Assembly: GCF_921293095.1 (NCBI RefSeq)
Contig: NC_060259.1
Coordinates: 30,635,812-30,699,811 of the forward strand
DNA: 64,000 nucleotides
From: Ischnura elegans
Taxonomy: Eukaryota > Arthropoda > Insecta > Odonata > Coenagrionidae
Direction: 5' to 3'
The translations under genes and the position numbers were made by a program. Of this stretch, positions 46,371-58,182 are shown piece after piece; position 1 is the stretch's first letter; every line of letters begins with the position of its first letter. The notes beneath the pieces were generated by a model. It saw only the letters and a list, made by a program, of their open reading frames with translations. It did no database searches and was not told the origin of the DNA.

Positions 46371-47497
46371 GTCAAATAAATTCATAAATAAACCTTCATG
46401 AAAGAACCTGCGACTTCGGAAACATTCTTCGTTTTAAAATTGACTTATAGGGAGGAAATCGTTTGAATAATTGCATTTTATCTCATTTCTCCCTAACAAA
46501 TGCATACCAGGAAAGTTCCGCTCGCGAATAGCGCCTGTTTTTTCCTGCTGTCAGAGTGAACGTTGTGAATGATAATTTCAGCACTCTCATACGATGTTTC
46601 CATTTCCTCGCGTTGAAAAATTAAAATAAAATCACGTTTCCGCTCTCCTCTCCCTTAGCTAAAATTCTTCAACTTAAACGAACGCGAACTTTGCTTCTTT
46701 TCGGATGGAAATGGAGAGCTAACGATGAAGCTAACCACATTTTTAATGCAGGACGGGTCCTTACTTCTGACCTTAAATAGCGTCACTCCTCAGGAGAAAA
46801 GAAAGAGAAATTTACAGAACGCTCGGTGAGTCATGGGGAAATATTTGCCGGCGATGAGATGTGCGTACTTTAAATAAATTTGAGAAGTGTTTTCAAAACC
46901 AGAAATTAGCTGTCAGGTTATTATTTCACGCAAAATTCCCACCACAATCAGGCCTCATAGTTAAATAGGAGTAGTTTACTGATTTCACGATTGCTTTATG
47001 AAAAAGAAGTAATTTCATTTCATCGCTTCCCCGTAATTTATAATCTAAACTCGAGCGGAGTAATTGAAATTGGTTTTCCGACCTATTTACAAAAATCAAG
47101 TTTTTTGAACAAGAAACCGACGAAATTTACGAAGAGTTTCAGTCATTAATCATAGGGAAAACGCTGATTACAGAATTCCGTAATAGCAAAAGAACTCGTA
47201 TAACTATACTCTAAGGGCTAGTTACTTGTGTATTCATTGACGTTAAGCTCCAGAGTAATCTTTACATTTATTAAGAATTTTCTCGATGATTCAGTGTTAT
47301 TAGGCAAGATTATCGTTGGCATTGATAGAAGTGTAACTAATTACTTGGAATTTCATTCTTTTTCCAGATCTTCGCTCCTTAACTTGCATATATATATAAT
47401 ATATATTTAAATTACTTCCGTCAGCTTGTATCGTCCATTGAAGGTCTAATCTCCCATCATTATCATACCCTATTTACGCATGAATACGTTCTACATC

Positions 47498-48010
47498 TAT
47501 TGACTTACGGAGTGAATATAAGCTTTATAAGTACCGACTCAGCGTTCTACTGGCTCTCTTGGAAATGTATTACATGTTACAGACCGAGGAGGAAACATTT
47601 TATCAAAATGATAATTTCTATATAAAATACATGCATAGAATTTTAAGCAGTCTCGTGAATATTTTTGGGGATGAATCACTCCAGTTAAACTAATCTCTTT
47701 TGATTGCTTTATACTAGTTTCACATTTATTCTACCATCTTGAAATTCTTGGGACTGTAAAGGAAACTCATGTCGACTTTATGCTGCATCTCCATTCATTA
47801 AATTTTATCTTCGTATTTTCTCATTTATAAATTCTTATATAATCAGATGTATTCACATGTTCACAAGGGTTGTCTATACAAATCACAAAAAAAAACTAAA
47901 AACTCTCCAACTTTAGATCTACGGGGTGAATGTTAGCTTTATTAGAACCGACTCTTCGTTTCGCTGGCTCTCTTAGAAATTTCTTGTAGCTATATGGACG
48001 AGACATAAGA
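47498..48010 (+). repeat. Direct repeat pair of ~95 bp (47498-47590 and 47918-48010)
   Basis: The copies share TCTA...ACTT, TACGG.GTGAAT.TAGCTTTAT.AG, ACCGACTC and CTGGCTCTCTT in order, about 420 bp apart, in the same orientation. Confidence 0.6.
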
Positions 48011-48029
48011 TATGGATGGAGGTAGTATT

Positions 48030-48240
48030 TACGGTAGTATTTGGAGGAGGCAGTATTTGCGGGAAGGGGATGTTGAAAACAGTGGTAGAGGGTAAAATGT
48101 TAGGTAAAATAGGGAAAAGAAGGAAGAGAATGGAACTTTTAGATTAAATGAAAGGGGGTAAGTCTTAGTCTGAATTTAAGAGGGTAATACCTGAAGGGTT
48201 GGGATGCCACCAGAATTCTTCTTAAGTTATCCATTGAAAC
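48030..48240 (+). pseudogene. Non-LTR retrotransposon C-terminal relic
   Basis: Plus-strand frames read GMLKTVVEGKMLGKIGKRRK, RMELLD and, after a stop and shift, KRVIPEGLGCHQNSS. This is the run of motifs found at the extreme C terminus of RTE-like elements (compare LMKTIVEGQVEGK in the relic at 23275-24067). Decayed. Confidence 0.55.
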
Positions 48241-48321
48241 CTAACTTAATCGGTAGATTACTTTAATAAGGATTACTTTAATTACCTTACTATACTTTAC
48301 CATAGTTAATGTTTTTCTCAG

Positions 48322-48492
48322 GAAGAGGCGGACGCGGAAAATAAAGTGATCTTTTTGGACCATTATGTAGTCGATTCACAAGGATTTTTTGACAAGACGT
48401 TTCATGAATTGGATGAGTCGAGAGATTATCATATCGGTCATGAGCAATCTGATATCACCATAAAACCCGATGATCCAAGCGTGAAAGAGTGA
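48322..48492 (+). CDS. Candidate terminal coding exon, 56 aa acidic C terminus
   Basis: An excellent acceptor (TTAATGTTTTTCTCAG, ending at 48321) opens in phase 0 into 56 codons ending at TGA 48490-48492. Codon use is balanced and the peptide is strongly acidic and hydrophilic (EEADAENKVIFLDHYVVDSQ, then FHELDESRDYHIGHEQSD), like a cytosolic C-terminal tail. An AATAAA at 48729-48734, about 240 bp on, could serve as poly(A) signal. The protein is not recognised. It has no ATG at its start, so it must be a 3' exon; the exons before it are not established. Confidence 0.5.
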   Translation, partial: EEADAENKVIFLDHYVVDSQGFFDKTFHELDESRDYHIGHEQSDITIKPDDPSVKE

Positions 48493-48688
48493 AATTTTTC
48501 CATATTGAAATATACCCTTGCAGTTTTCCGCGATTTTACTCTTTTATTCCGACTTAGGTTTTGATGTCAATGCATCATCCACAAGGCTCAAAATGTTTCA
48601 AAATGGTATTTAATGCATTCAATTTATGCACTTAACAGAATCTATAGTTTGAATAATGTTTAAATACAATGCAATATACACCATTTTG

Positions 48689-48770
48689 TGCCTTGAAGAT
48701 GATGGAGTAACATCGAAACCTAGGTCAGAATAAAAGTTAATAATCGTGGAAAATTGCAAGCGCTTATTTC
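48689..48770 (+). repeat. Half-copy of the fold-back family
   Basis: TTGAAGATGATGGAGTAACA, TCGAAACCTAGGTC, AATAAAAGTTAA and GTGGAAAA follow the order of one arm of the 23620-23845 element. It provides the AATAAA downstream of the exon at 48322-48492. Confidence 0.55.
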
Positions 48771-48779
48771 ACTAATGGC

Positions 48780-49080
48780 TGTACTTCGGTTTCGTGAGGT
48801 TAGCCGTTTAGGCTGAAGTGTGGTCGGGGTTTGTTTTGGGTGGCCACCCTCCGAAAGCCCTGATCTACTCCGTGCCGCGATTCGAATCTCACAAATCGCC
48901 GCCGGCGCGCCGGAGGGAAAACGAAATCCCCCCTCCGATCGGCCCCACCAATCGGGCGGTACTAGATGGCGATCCTGCCCCGGGGGTTGCCCAATGCGGT
49001 CTTCGGCGAACGACTCTTGGCACAACTTTGGGTCGCCACAATTAATCACTCGACTCCGGTGTGTGCATGAGCAGCGAGCA
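48780..49080. other. GC-rich patch, unidentified
   Basis: A sharply GC-rich block with CpGs, open in several frames on both strands (up to 125 codons), none with a motif. It includes CGCGATTCGAATC, which resembles a B box, so a SINE-like origin is possible. Confidence 0.3.
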
Positions 49081-49209
49081 AAAAGAATCGATTGCAATCA
49101 TATTCGGTAATGGGGTCGTCCATTCAGGACCGAAATTGTCATTTATTTGGAGAATTTGGTAGATGGGAGGGAAATATTAGTCGAGGCAAAAAAAAGAGCT
49201 TCCTCATTC

Positions 49210-49262
49210 AGCCATTCTCTCATGAGTAAAACTTAACAGCCATTCTCTCATGAGTAAAGCTT
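49210..49262 (+). repeat. 28 bp tandem duplication
   Basis: GCCATTCTCTCATGAGTAAA is repeated after exactly 28 bp with one change following it. Confidence 0.85.
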
Positions 49263-50159
49263 GGTGAAAGTTACCGCCCATTTTTCAAGAGTTGGTGACG
49301 TCATCATAGTTTCGCCGCATTGAATAATTCAAAAGAGCCTTTCACTGTGGGATTGAGTTGCCCAAAAGAGTCGAAAGAACTACGAAACACCTGCGACTGA
49401 TGCTCGATGCCAAATGATAACTAAGAAGCATTTGACCGCTCCGCATGAGCTCATGACGTCATCAGCTTATTTGGGAAGGTATTAAGGCTGTTGACATTTC
49501 ACGCGAATAGGTCGAGATGCAGGTAATTGGATCGCATATACGGAAAAATGCGGGTCTCTTTAATTTTCGTACTGTCAAAATCGACAATATAGGAGAAACG
49601 GTGAACGAGCTGATTTTAGATCAATGTCGATTCTTTCTTGTAGTGAATCTAGTTTATGATGTCGGTAGTACCTTAACTGAGATATTTTGATCATCAATAA
49701 CTTTAGCTTTATCAACATTCCATCAACTGTTGACATTATCAGCAATTCACAGTCATTGACAATTGATGGTTATGTGCAGCTGAAAAATTTGGTATTATAT
49801 GGTTGCCTATTACGAAAAAATGTAATTTTGCTTTAAATGTTATCATTTAAATTTCGAATACGGGTATACCACCACCCATGATCACTAATAATCGTTGATG
49901 CATCATCTATGCCAGTTGATGAAAACTAATGTAACACACTAGGACAAATCGATTTAACTGTTATGTTTGCGTTTCGATTGTTGGTCATGTGGCCGATGAG
50001 AGATTGCAATTGAATATGATTCTGGTACACAGCACGATTACCATTTCATTTTAATCACAATTCACAGTAATATATCTTTTGATTAACAAAATGCTGATGA
50101 AATTGGCATTTACCGGCCGTTGACAATCTATAGGAGCAAATCACTGGCTCTCGGCAACT
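49263..50159. other. Unrecognised stretch
   Basis: No supported gene. Several TGACGTCA-type motifs (49308, 49451) are present. 49690-50110 is AT-rich. Confidence 0.4.
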
Positions 50160-50297
50160 TATAACGAGATATTGAATCAATTAGTCAGTGCCATTCGGCT
50201 TAATCTGGCTCAACCACCCATCATCGTTTCCAAGTATCGCCTTCTGCGATGACTACGTCTAAACGATCAAGCCTAGACGACGGCGAATCTTCGTGCG
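50160..50297 (+). CDS. Candidate TATA/Inr promoter and first coding exon
   Basis: TATAA at 50160-50164 lies 27 bp upstream of the A of a consensus arthropod initiator TCAGT (50185-50189). An ATG at 50249 opens 16 codons (MTTSKRSSLDDGESSC) plus one base up to a donor (TCGTGCG|GTGAGC, GT at 50298). The layout fits a short first coding exon with a ~60 base leader. The peptide is too short to identify. No second exon was found. Confidence 0.32.
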
Positions 50298-50666
50298 GTG
50301 AGCCATTGACTTAGTTCTGTATCATTACATCCAATTTACGCAGTAGCTCTCTGAAGACTTGACACTTCCCAAGCAAATTGCTACGGTGAATTCCACTTAG
50401 GGTTCCAATCAGTTTAGGTTCTTATAACCTTCTACTCATTAGGGGGTGTATCGTCCAATAAAGAGACAACACCCTAACAGAAGCTTAGGAAAGTACTTGA
50501 GCACTTTTACAGACCAATTGCCAGCGTTCCAACTTTTTTAGATAAAGCTCGAGTACTCAGGTGAGATTCACTGCAGGTTTGAGTCTTGACCGTAATATTG
50601 AATACCACTCAGTTTCAGAAAGACTATAATGTGTAGTAAGGGATAACAAGAGTTGCGGACCCTTAA

Positions 50667-51015
50667 CCCTCAATTAAGTACGGGGGTTTTCCAATGACAC
50701 AAATCCTCTAAATTGAGTTCTTATTAAATTCAATTGCATAGAAAAGTGATATAGTCAGTGTAGCCTAATATTGACACGTAAAATTTTACTTATCGTTTTA
50801 AAAATATTTAAAATTTTTGGAAATAATACGTTTTTTACTTCTGTTGAAGTGGGATATTAAAAAAACATTCTACTTTTTTCTGAGTCTCCGATATCTGGTA
50901 CACACCTTTAGTTGTTTTTTAGACCTAATTTTCTTCCTAGCCTACTGCAATATCAGCAAAAATGCCTCGGAACTTTTACAATAGTTCCTAGAGAAATCGG
51001 TAGGCACTCAGAGGG
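50667..51015. mobile_element. Second piggyBac-like MITE, diverged (349 bp)
   Basis: The right ~90 bp matches the right part of the MITE at 25942-26304 (GCCTACTGCAATATCAGCAA..., end GGCACTCAGAGGG). The left boundary is set by TTAA at 50663-50666 with CCCTCAATTAAGT; the right flank reads TCAA, a one-base change from TTAA. The middle is too diverged to align by eye. Confidence 0.5.
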
Positions 51016-51019
51016 TCAA

Positions 51020-51919
51020 TATACATTATTTATTTAGCTTGTATCTCAATTCGCTTGTTTGCAGAAGTAGTGTCATTATATATCATTCAACCAATCTGCT
51101 TACGAGTATCGCTAAAGATAGCATAGATTTCTCAACTGTATGGACGTTTGCGAATAGATATTTGAATGCATAATTTAGGATGAGAGGAAAACTTTGAACA
51201 TCATTTGAAGATGTTAAAATTAGATGTTATGTTTTCACAGCGCACGATGATAGTACACTTTTCTCGGTATTACCCTGGGTAAGATTCTCCATTTTTACCA
51301 GCGTTTTGACACACGACTCTTGTAACATTCTGTCGTCTAAAACCATTTTGTTTTACGGATGTAACCTGTAATTACCCAAGCTAAAAGTTGTAGAACATAA
51401 CCAACTATTTAATGCTCTAATACCCAGTGATTTTTACAGTTATTCAAAGAATTACTTATTTCTGGGCATCACTAATGGCGCGATGAATATTAAATAAATG
51501 AGATACGGTTAATTATAACGTGAAGCGCTGCTTTCATCTCAATTATTCATCGAAAATATATCCGGTCCACGTTTCCATAGCCTACCTTCACCCTGTGACC
51601 AGAGCGGTTGGATGGTTTTTATTATTTTATTTCCGCGGAACCGAATTTCCCAAGTTAGCGTCGGGGCGAATCGGAGTAAATCCCCTGCTGCGGGAAGAGT
51701 CGAGGCTAACAAATGGCCACTAATCTAATCTTGTGGGCGTTTGTAAGTGCGAACGAAAGACCATTCGCTCGGGAAAGGAGAAGGGGAATCGGAAAAAAAT
51801 CCGCGTTAACCCTTAAAACGTCGACCTTTTGGGATGGGTATCGGGGGTTAAACGCGAAGATATTCGACTGCCTGCCAAAGAGACCAAAGGCAAGGCTACT
51901 TCCAACTTTGGTGTGGGAT
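51020..51919. other. AT-rich then moderately GC-rich stretch
   Basis: 51020-51500 shows nothing recognisable. 51500-51919 is less AT-rich and open in several overlapping frames of 66-78 codons, with no motif. Confidence 0.35.
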
Positions 51920-52840
51920 TGAATTGTACAAGGAGACTGCATGGAGTAGGCCCAATTCCGTCTCTTTGAAGGCTGATTTCAGCTGCCACTTCGATCGTAT
52001 TTTAACCGGCTTTCAAAAATGTCCGCAGAGCGGTGATGAGTGCAATGCGATTCACTTTATTCCAATATTTTACTGTATGATGTTTTCATTTTCAACGAAT
52101 AACATTGAGCTTTTATGGATTTGATAGACCACATCATTATCTATATAGATTTCGATTAACAAGTTAATCACACTTCATTTCTCCGTTAAATGCGGATCGC
52201 TTTGTCCTTCGGTGACGCGAGTGGCGAATTATGTTAAACTCCTTTAAATGCTCAGTCGTTTACAACGCCAAGGGGACTGCATAGAGGAGACCTTGCATAG
52301 AGAGCTGATTTCTTTTACCACTTCCGTTGCATTTTAATCGGTTTTCAAAAATGTCCGCATCGCGGTCATTAGTGCGATGCGATTCGCTCATTTCCATTAT
52401 TTTGAAGCATAATTTTTTTATTGTAAGAAAAGACTTCGAATTAGATAAATCACATCATCATGTATTCATATTTCGGTTCGGTTCACACTGTTAATTATAT
52501 TTCATTTCCCCGTGAAACTGGGATCACTTAGTCCATCAGCGACGCGAGTGTCAACTTTTGTAAATCCATTTAAATGCGCCGTAGTTGACAACACCAAGGG
52601 GAATTTATAAAGGGGGCCCAATTCCATCTCATAGAAGGCTGGTTTCGGTTGCCACTTCGGTCGCATTTTAATCGGTTTTCAAAAATGTCTGAGGCACAGT
52701 GACGAGTACAACGCAATCCACTTTCATCCAATATTTTGCAGCTTAACGTTTTTCATTGCGAGAAGTAGCATCGAAAAGTTATGAATTTGATAAATCACAT
52801 CATTATGAATATAAATTTCGGTTAACTGAGCATCCGTTAA

Positions 52841-53232
52841 TTACGTGAGGGGTTTAGGGGGGGAAGGGGTCAAGCCGATTCTCACCCAATCTGACGTTGG
52901 GGAGAGGGGAGATCCAGGCAAGTATCACGTATTTTTTTCTGAAAGACACGGCGGAAAATTGTGAGAAAACTGTGTGAAATTGAGAGAAACGTGTTTCTCT
53001 ATTAGTAGAAATTAAACAAATTTAATTACGATGGAAATCTATTAAACAAACCCAACGCAATGAAGCATAGATTAACGAATAAGCACTAAAAATACACGTT
53101 TAAAAGAATTTCACGTGGGATTGGAGGGAGGGGCTCGAGCCAAATCTGACGATATCTCACTAAGCAGTGACACACGATATCTCAATTCCAAAAATCCAAA
53201 ATTCCAAAAATAGCCAAAACCATCTCACGTAA
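52841..53232. mobile_element. TTAA-flanked MITE, 392 bp
   Basis: The element starts TTACGTGAGGGGTTTAGG and ends with the complement of TTACGTGAGATGGTTTTGG. TTAA flanks both ends (52837-52840 and 53233-53236). The interior has ATCTGACG and CACGATATCTCA blocks and no coding frame. It is inserted in the third unit of the tandem array. Confidence 0.72.
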
Positions 53233-53249
53233 TTAATTTAGCCTTTTAT

Positions 53250-53557
53250 AGTATTGTATGGTATTTGAAAGAGGCGAAAGACAGTTGAGGACATTTGCGC
53301 CATGAGGGAAGGGTAGGTGAGAAAGGGTGGAGAGAAACCCGGCGTCAGCATTAGCCTGCTCCTAACGAAAGGCGCCAAGGGGACCACGGCTTAATGTTCC
53401 ATCCAACGGACGGAATGTTGTCCTTGAAATGTCCTCCAAACAACATTTAATCAGGGATCAGGCAGTCTCTGAAAATTTTCTGCCACCGCCGGCATTTGAA
53501 CCCGAGCCTACAGGGTGGGAAGCCAACACTCAAGCCACCACACCAACCCGATCCCCC
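53250..53557 (-). mobile_element. tRNA-derived SINE, near full length (~310 bp)
   Basis: On the minus strand the head carries an A box (GGTGGCTTGAGTGTTGG, about 53539-53523) and B box (GGGTTCAAATGCC, 53503-53491) at tRNA spacing. The body includes GATGGAACATTAAGCCGTGG and CCTTGGCGCCTTTCGTTAGG, and the 3' end a short ATACCATACAATAC tail near 53260. This body is of a type seen repeatedly in arthropod SINEs (recognition from memory, not checked). It lies about 20 bp from the MITE's right end. Confidence 0.8.
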
Positions 53558-54449
53558 ATAGACTTCTATGCACACCGCAAAGATATAACATATGGATGGA
53601 CACTGTGAAGCATAATTATATCACATGGACACATACGACTTTTATTCGGTCCTCATTTTTAGTATAAACATGCATAAAAAATAAGGTAATGTTCACATTG
53701 AAAAGCGGAGTTTGTCCAGCACTGAATACTTATCAGGAAAAAATATTAAAAACAAGGATTACACACGAAATTAAAACTTTCATTTGAAAATAACTTAAAA
53801 GGAAACGGTAGTGGAGAGCATTACGGCAAGAAATGGAAAAGAATACAGCGTCAAGATTTCTAGCTATAACTTCCACAATAATGGGTTAAATCCAGCAAAA
53901 CACGGTCAAAAATAAAGAAAATAGGTTTCACTGGCATTATCAATCAGAAAACATGCCAATAAAAGCTAAGTTCGAAAGATAATAACAAAATATAAAGCAG
54001 CTCTGCAGCGGCGCCGGAAATCCAACGACGTAACTAAATTCGAAAATCCATATGAGGATTAATGAGCTAAACCCTTAATAATACCTTATTACCCCATTGA
54101 CAATCGAATCACTTTTTCCGTCTGCGACGAAAGTGGTGACTTTTGTAAACTCACTTTAATCCGCGGGGGATGACAACACATTTAGGGCCAGTATTTTAAT
54201 GTGTGGTTAGCGTTAACTGGAACATGATACAGCCATAGCTAAGCAGGTGAATGTTAGCCAGTAACAATAAATGAATTTCATAATAACGTTTCGTTAAACT
54301 TATCATCTCAAACGCAAGGATTGGATTGTTCAATTTTTTCCAATCCAGTTTATTCAATACTCCTCAAAAATTTAGTCAGAAATTGTAAAACCAGCCCTTA
54401 GAGGACGACTTGAGGATCCTATTTTGTAAAATTCGTGGAATGGTGTACG

Positions 54450-55253
54450 AAACAGTGCACAGGGTATGGTGTCGTCGATGAGGATTGTAGTCATGGTTGG
54501 TGGAGGGGGTTGAGGTACACGCGGTCGCGGTGAGGGAAATGGAGGGGCTGACGTGTTGGAGGAGGGGTAATAAAGATATCAGGCGGAGGAGGGGAGGGAG
54601 TTAGGCTGAGGATGATAGGGGAAGGGCGATCGGGAGGAGGAGAGGTCGCGTGGTGGGGTGGGCGTCGGAGGGGAGGGACGACTTGGAGGGGAAGTGTGGA
54701 GAATCGTCGGCGAGGGCCGGTTAGTGTTCGGCCGAAGGCGGACCAGGGAACTTCGGCGTCAGTCGAGAACGGCATCGCAGGCCGATTCCATCGACGGTTC
54801 CTGACTCGTGGGAGGGTCCCGAGGTATTTTATCGGCGACCGCAGCGTCCAACTCGTGGCGAAGAAAACCCCGACGGGGTCCTTTCTCTCTTCCGGACGTG
54901 AACGGTGTTTTGTGATCAAGAAGTGTGTCCTTTCCTACCCATAATATCCTCCACCAAACCAAGGATCCCAACAGGAGAAAAAAGTGATTCTTACCCGCTT
55001 CCCTCACGGGAGGAAAGTAAATAATCTTTCCGAGAGGGATTAGAATTGGTGGAAGGGAAGAAAAAAAAGTTTTGTGCCAAGTTTGTGATAAGTTTTGAGT
55101 TCCTCCACCCAAGTGAAGAAGACTAAAAAAGAGTGTTCTACGTGCCCCTTTCAAGCAAGTGTTCTTCGGAGGAAGTTCTTATTACCTCTCTGCGTCCATC
55201 TACTTGAATATAGTGACTCAAGCGCATTGGTCGGATTCTATCATGGCAATTTA
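54450..55253 (+). promoter_or_regulatory. CpG-rich promoter region and candidate 5' exon
   Basis: GC and CpG content rise abruptly here. A TCAGT initiator lies near 54757 (GGCGTCAGTCGAG), with no TATA box. The following ~490 bp, ending at CAATTTAG|GTACGT (GT at 55254), has the look of a long untranslated first exon: many short frames, no conserved one, and repeated AAGTG/GTGTTCTT motifs. A plus-strand gene with its body off the right edge would fit. The overlapping frames of up to 142 codons on both strands have no recognisable domains. Confidence 0.33.
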
Positions 55254-58079
55254 GGTACGTGTCATATTTTTTCTTCATCATCTTTTCCCCTAGTGTCCAT
55301 CAGCATCTTTTTTCATTTACATTCTCGTCCACCTTTCGAGTCCGCGGGCGTGAATAATAAATAACTTTTAGACTTCCGGTCGCACTGGAGATGGGAGAAG
55401 GACCTCGTAACGTAACGGGAGAAAAAAGACGAACAACAGAGCATCTATTTGTTGTCGTAGTCGCGTCAACACGTAGCCGGGGGGAGATTACTTGTTGAAG
55501 TTCATCGCGGATGCGGAATATAAAACTTTCAACTCTGCAACTATTATCAGTCCCATTTTTTCTTCCTCCGTCTTCATTCGACGCTTTTCGAGGGATCACG
55601 ATAAAAAAGGCTCACGAGGCCGAGTAACTTTTCGCCAGAGAGGCAAAAGCAACCCCCCACTGTGCACAGGAGTGTCGGTCCGCGGAAACTTAGGTCCTCA
55701 AGTTTGTTATGCGAAAGTTTTTCGCTGCATGTTTTCGGGTGGAGGGTTGATCTTCGTGGGGGGTGTGGTTGGAACACCGTCGCCGTATTGTATGAATTCA
55801 AAAAGATCGATTCGAAAACGTCCAATGGGTCAAATTCCGTAAAAAGCTAACCTTGTCACCCCAGTCTCCGCGGGAGCCGAATCCATTTTCAAGTCTTCCG
55901 AACGTCTTGAGCAGGAGTTTTAAGGTCCGGAAATGTCTCCGACACATTTTTTCGACGTCTATTCCATCGCGGAAGGCATCGAGAACTTCTTTTTTCGTCC
56001 AAAGCTCAACAAAGAGAGCAGGTCGCGACACGGAGGGGATCTGATGCTGATGGGTGTCTTCAGGCTCACCTCTGTGACCGAAGCCTTTTATCCTGGGCGG
56101 TTCGCATGAGGCGACCCGCGTGGGAACTTTCGTGGATTATGAACGTGTGTTTGTCTTTGGCCCGCGAATATCCCACGTGACTCCCAGCACAGCAGTTCCC
56201 TTCGTGGAGAGATCATAATAGAGGGAGGATAAGAGAAACGGAACGCGGGAAGCACTGGTCTCTTTTTCGTATTTACTGGAAATCAGCGCGATCTCCGAAA
56301 GCGAGTGAAATGGAGGCGTGGTTATAAACTTCCGGTGATGTAGATTCGGGTCTTTCGGGAAAGGACGGCCCGGCTGGTGATGTGTTCGCGCTGCGCTTAG
56401 CACAAAGGCGATGCCGGCGTTTGCGGCCAATGTTACACTGGCGAGTCGTGGTATTCGGCAAGTGATGATTAGCGGTGAGGTTTGGTTGTTACACGATCGT
56501 TACTTCAATAACACTTGCGGATGACTCCGTGAAAGTTAACCGATGGCTATTTCGTGGTTTTTCTTAAAATCAGTGATTAGTAATGAGCTCGGTTTACTTA
56601 TGCTATGTTGGTTATATAATCGATAATGATTGCGAGTGGGTTGAATTTACTGTTTTGGTGGTCTAGGCCAATGCCGTATTCACACATGTGATATTATCGA
56701 ACCGGTCAGCGAAATTACTAAAATAGTGGCGAACTGGATGAGGAGGGAAAATTTGTATCTCGTTGGCGACTAATGATTCATCTGAGATATCTGATCGCTT
56801 CTATCATTATTGAAAGTAGCAGACGAGCAAACAGCAGTTAAGCAGTCCGTTAGATTGAAATTTTAATTCTTTGGTGATTGTCATTTCTGCTTTATAATTT
56901 CGAGGCACCTGTAAGCAACGCATAATTATCGATCGGTGATAAAGAAAAAAAACCGTCAACGTCTTGCCATCTCTCTTAAATTCTCTCCAAGATCGCTTTT
57001 AATACGCATGTAAAGTATAACTTTTTTAACGGATTTCATTATTATTCCAAACATTTGGAACGCTTTACGTTATCAGTAACAAACGAAAAGATGGTGTCGC
57101 ACAAAAGCTTTTCTTGACGATCTACATGCTAAATTTGACACATCTTTTATCATAACGACAATGAAGACTTGAATTAAACTATTCCTCTCGAACGTAGACG
57201 CCAATTCGTGCGAAAAAAATAAACTTTAAGTCACACTCCCACCCAGTTCTTTATTCCAAATTTTATTTCCCCTTCATTCGGCGATTTCCGCATCTCACAA
57301 GGGGTCCACGGCGTAAGGGGGAGCGTAAAAAACTTTTCTCCCATTCATCGAGTCCGCGGCAGAGGAGACTGACTCTAAGAGCCCGCGGAATTCTCCTCAA
57401 CCCACGCCCGCTAGGCGGACTCACATCTCGGGAACGGCTTTTTTATGTATTCACTTAACTCGTCCTGCCGCCTAGCTTATGCCATCGGTCGCAGCGAAAG
57501 GTCTCCCCGCCGCATCAGGAGTGGAATCGCACGGGTTTTTCTAGTTCTGCGCCGCTTTTTTACGCGACGATCTCACCACACATGTTTTTCGTAGGTCGCG
57601 GGATGACGGTTTAGTGACTAGCGCCTCATGTGAATCGGAAATTTACCGTGGAACCGACTATTTCTCCAATATATTTGACCCTCACCGTAGTAATAAACAG
57701 GAATACTTAGTGTATATTGTTTACCGACCACTCTAGAGTGTTCATTTAACCTTTCTACGTGTCTCTGTATCAGAGCAGCCCACCTAACCGACCTTTTCTC
57801 CGCGTTTATGACGCAATAAGGAGCAGAACTAATGTATGTATAACTTAGTTTTTTGCTAACCTGTCTAAAGCATTCATAAAAATAACTTTCTACGCGTGCC
57901 ACTACCATAACAACACTCGTGACTGAACATTTTTCCGAAAAATGTGATCTGACTCCAAGTAGAAAACATAACTATGTGATACTTATCGAACTGTATCTAT
58001 CATACACGCAGTCACATGACTAAAGGATAATAAATGATATTTTGTAATTATCACCTTTAACCATTTGATTTTTTTACAT
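55254..58079. other. Moderately GC-rich, CpG-containing stretch, probably intronic
   Basis: No coding domain recognised. CpG remains frequent at 55360-56460 and 57240-57600, while 56460-57240 and 57600-58079 are AT-richer. Overlapping frames of 60-116 codons occur on both strands without motifs. Confidence 0.35.
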
Positions 58080-58182
58080 TTCATTCTTCTCCGGCAGGAC
58101 TCAAACCCGCTACCTTCGGAATGGCAACCACGGTTTTTAGCATAGCCACCGCCTGCGTAACTCGGTAACCGTGGTTACGTCA
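58080..58182 (-). repeat. tRNA-derived SINE head
   Basis: On the minus strand GGCGGTGGCTATGCTAAAAA (A-box region, about 58155-58136) precedes TAGCGGGTTTGAGTCCTGCC (B box, about 58112-58093). The 3' body is AT-rich and not matched elsewhere in the window. Confidence 0.55.

Larger units (their letters stand above)
51920..54190 (+). repeat. Tandem ~330 bp repeat array, interrupted
   Basis: Three head-to-tail units start near 51920, 52265 and 52590. Landmarks in each: GCCACTTC or similar, TTTTAA.CGG.TTTCAAAAAT, GTCCGC, GATAAATCACATCAT-like, and in the first two the block CGACGCGAGTG followed by AA.TCC.TTTAAATGC and ACAAC.CCAAGGGG. The third unit stops at the TTAA of the MITE at 52841, and its missing end appears at 54097-54190. 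Single reversed units lie at 20140-20545 and 28750-29035. 53558-54096 between the SINE and the resumed unit is AT-rich and unrecognised. Confidence 0.75.

Noticed and set aside
46752-46825. Possible exon with acceptor TTTTTAATGCAG and donor GCTCG|GTGAGT
   Set aside because: Splice sites are plausible and the frame is open for 24 codons, but its phase does not connect to the terminal exon at 48322 and no other partner was found.
49010-49030. CGAACGACTCTTGGCA resembling the start of 5.8S rRNA
   Set aside because: The similarity ends after about 16 bases and no flanking rRNA sequence is present.
48720-49110. Overlapping 75-125 codon frames on both strands
   Set aside because: Frames are open in several registers at once because the patch is GC-rich; no motif or splice context.
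54491-55154. 110-142 codon frames on both strands
   Set aside because: Low-complexity Gly/Arg and Pro-rich translations of a CpG island; more likely promoter and untranslated leader.
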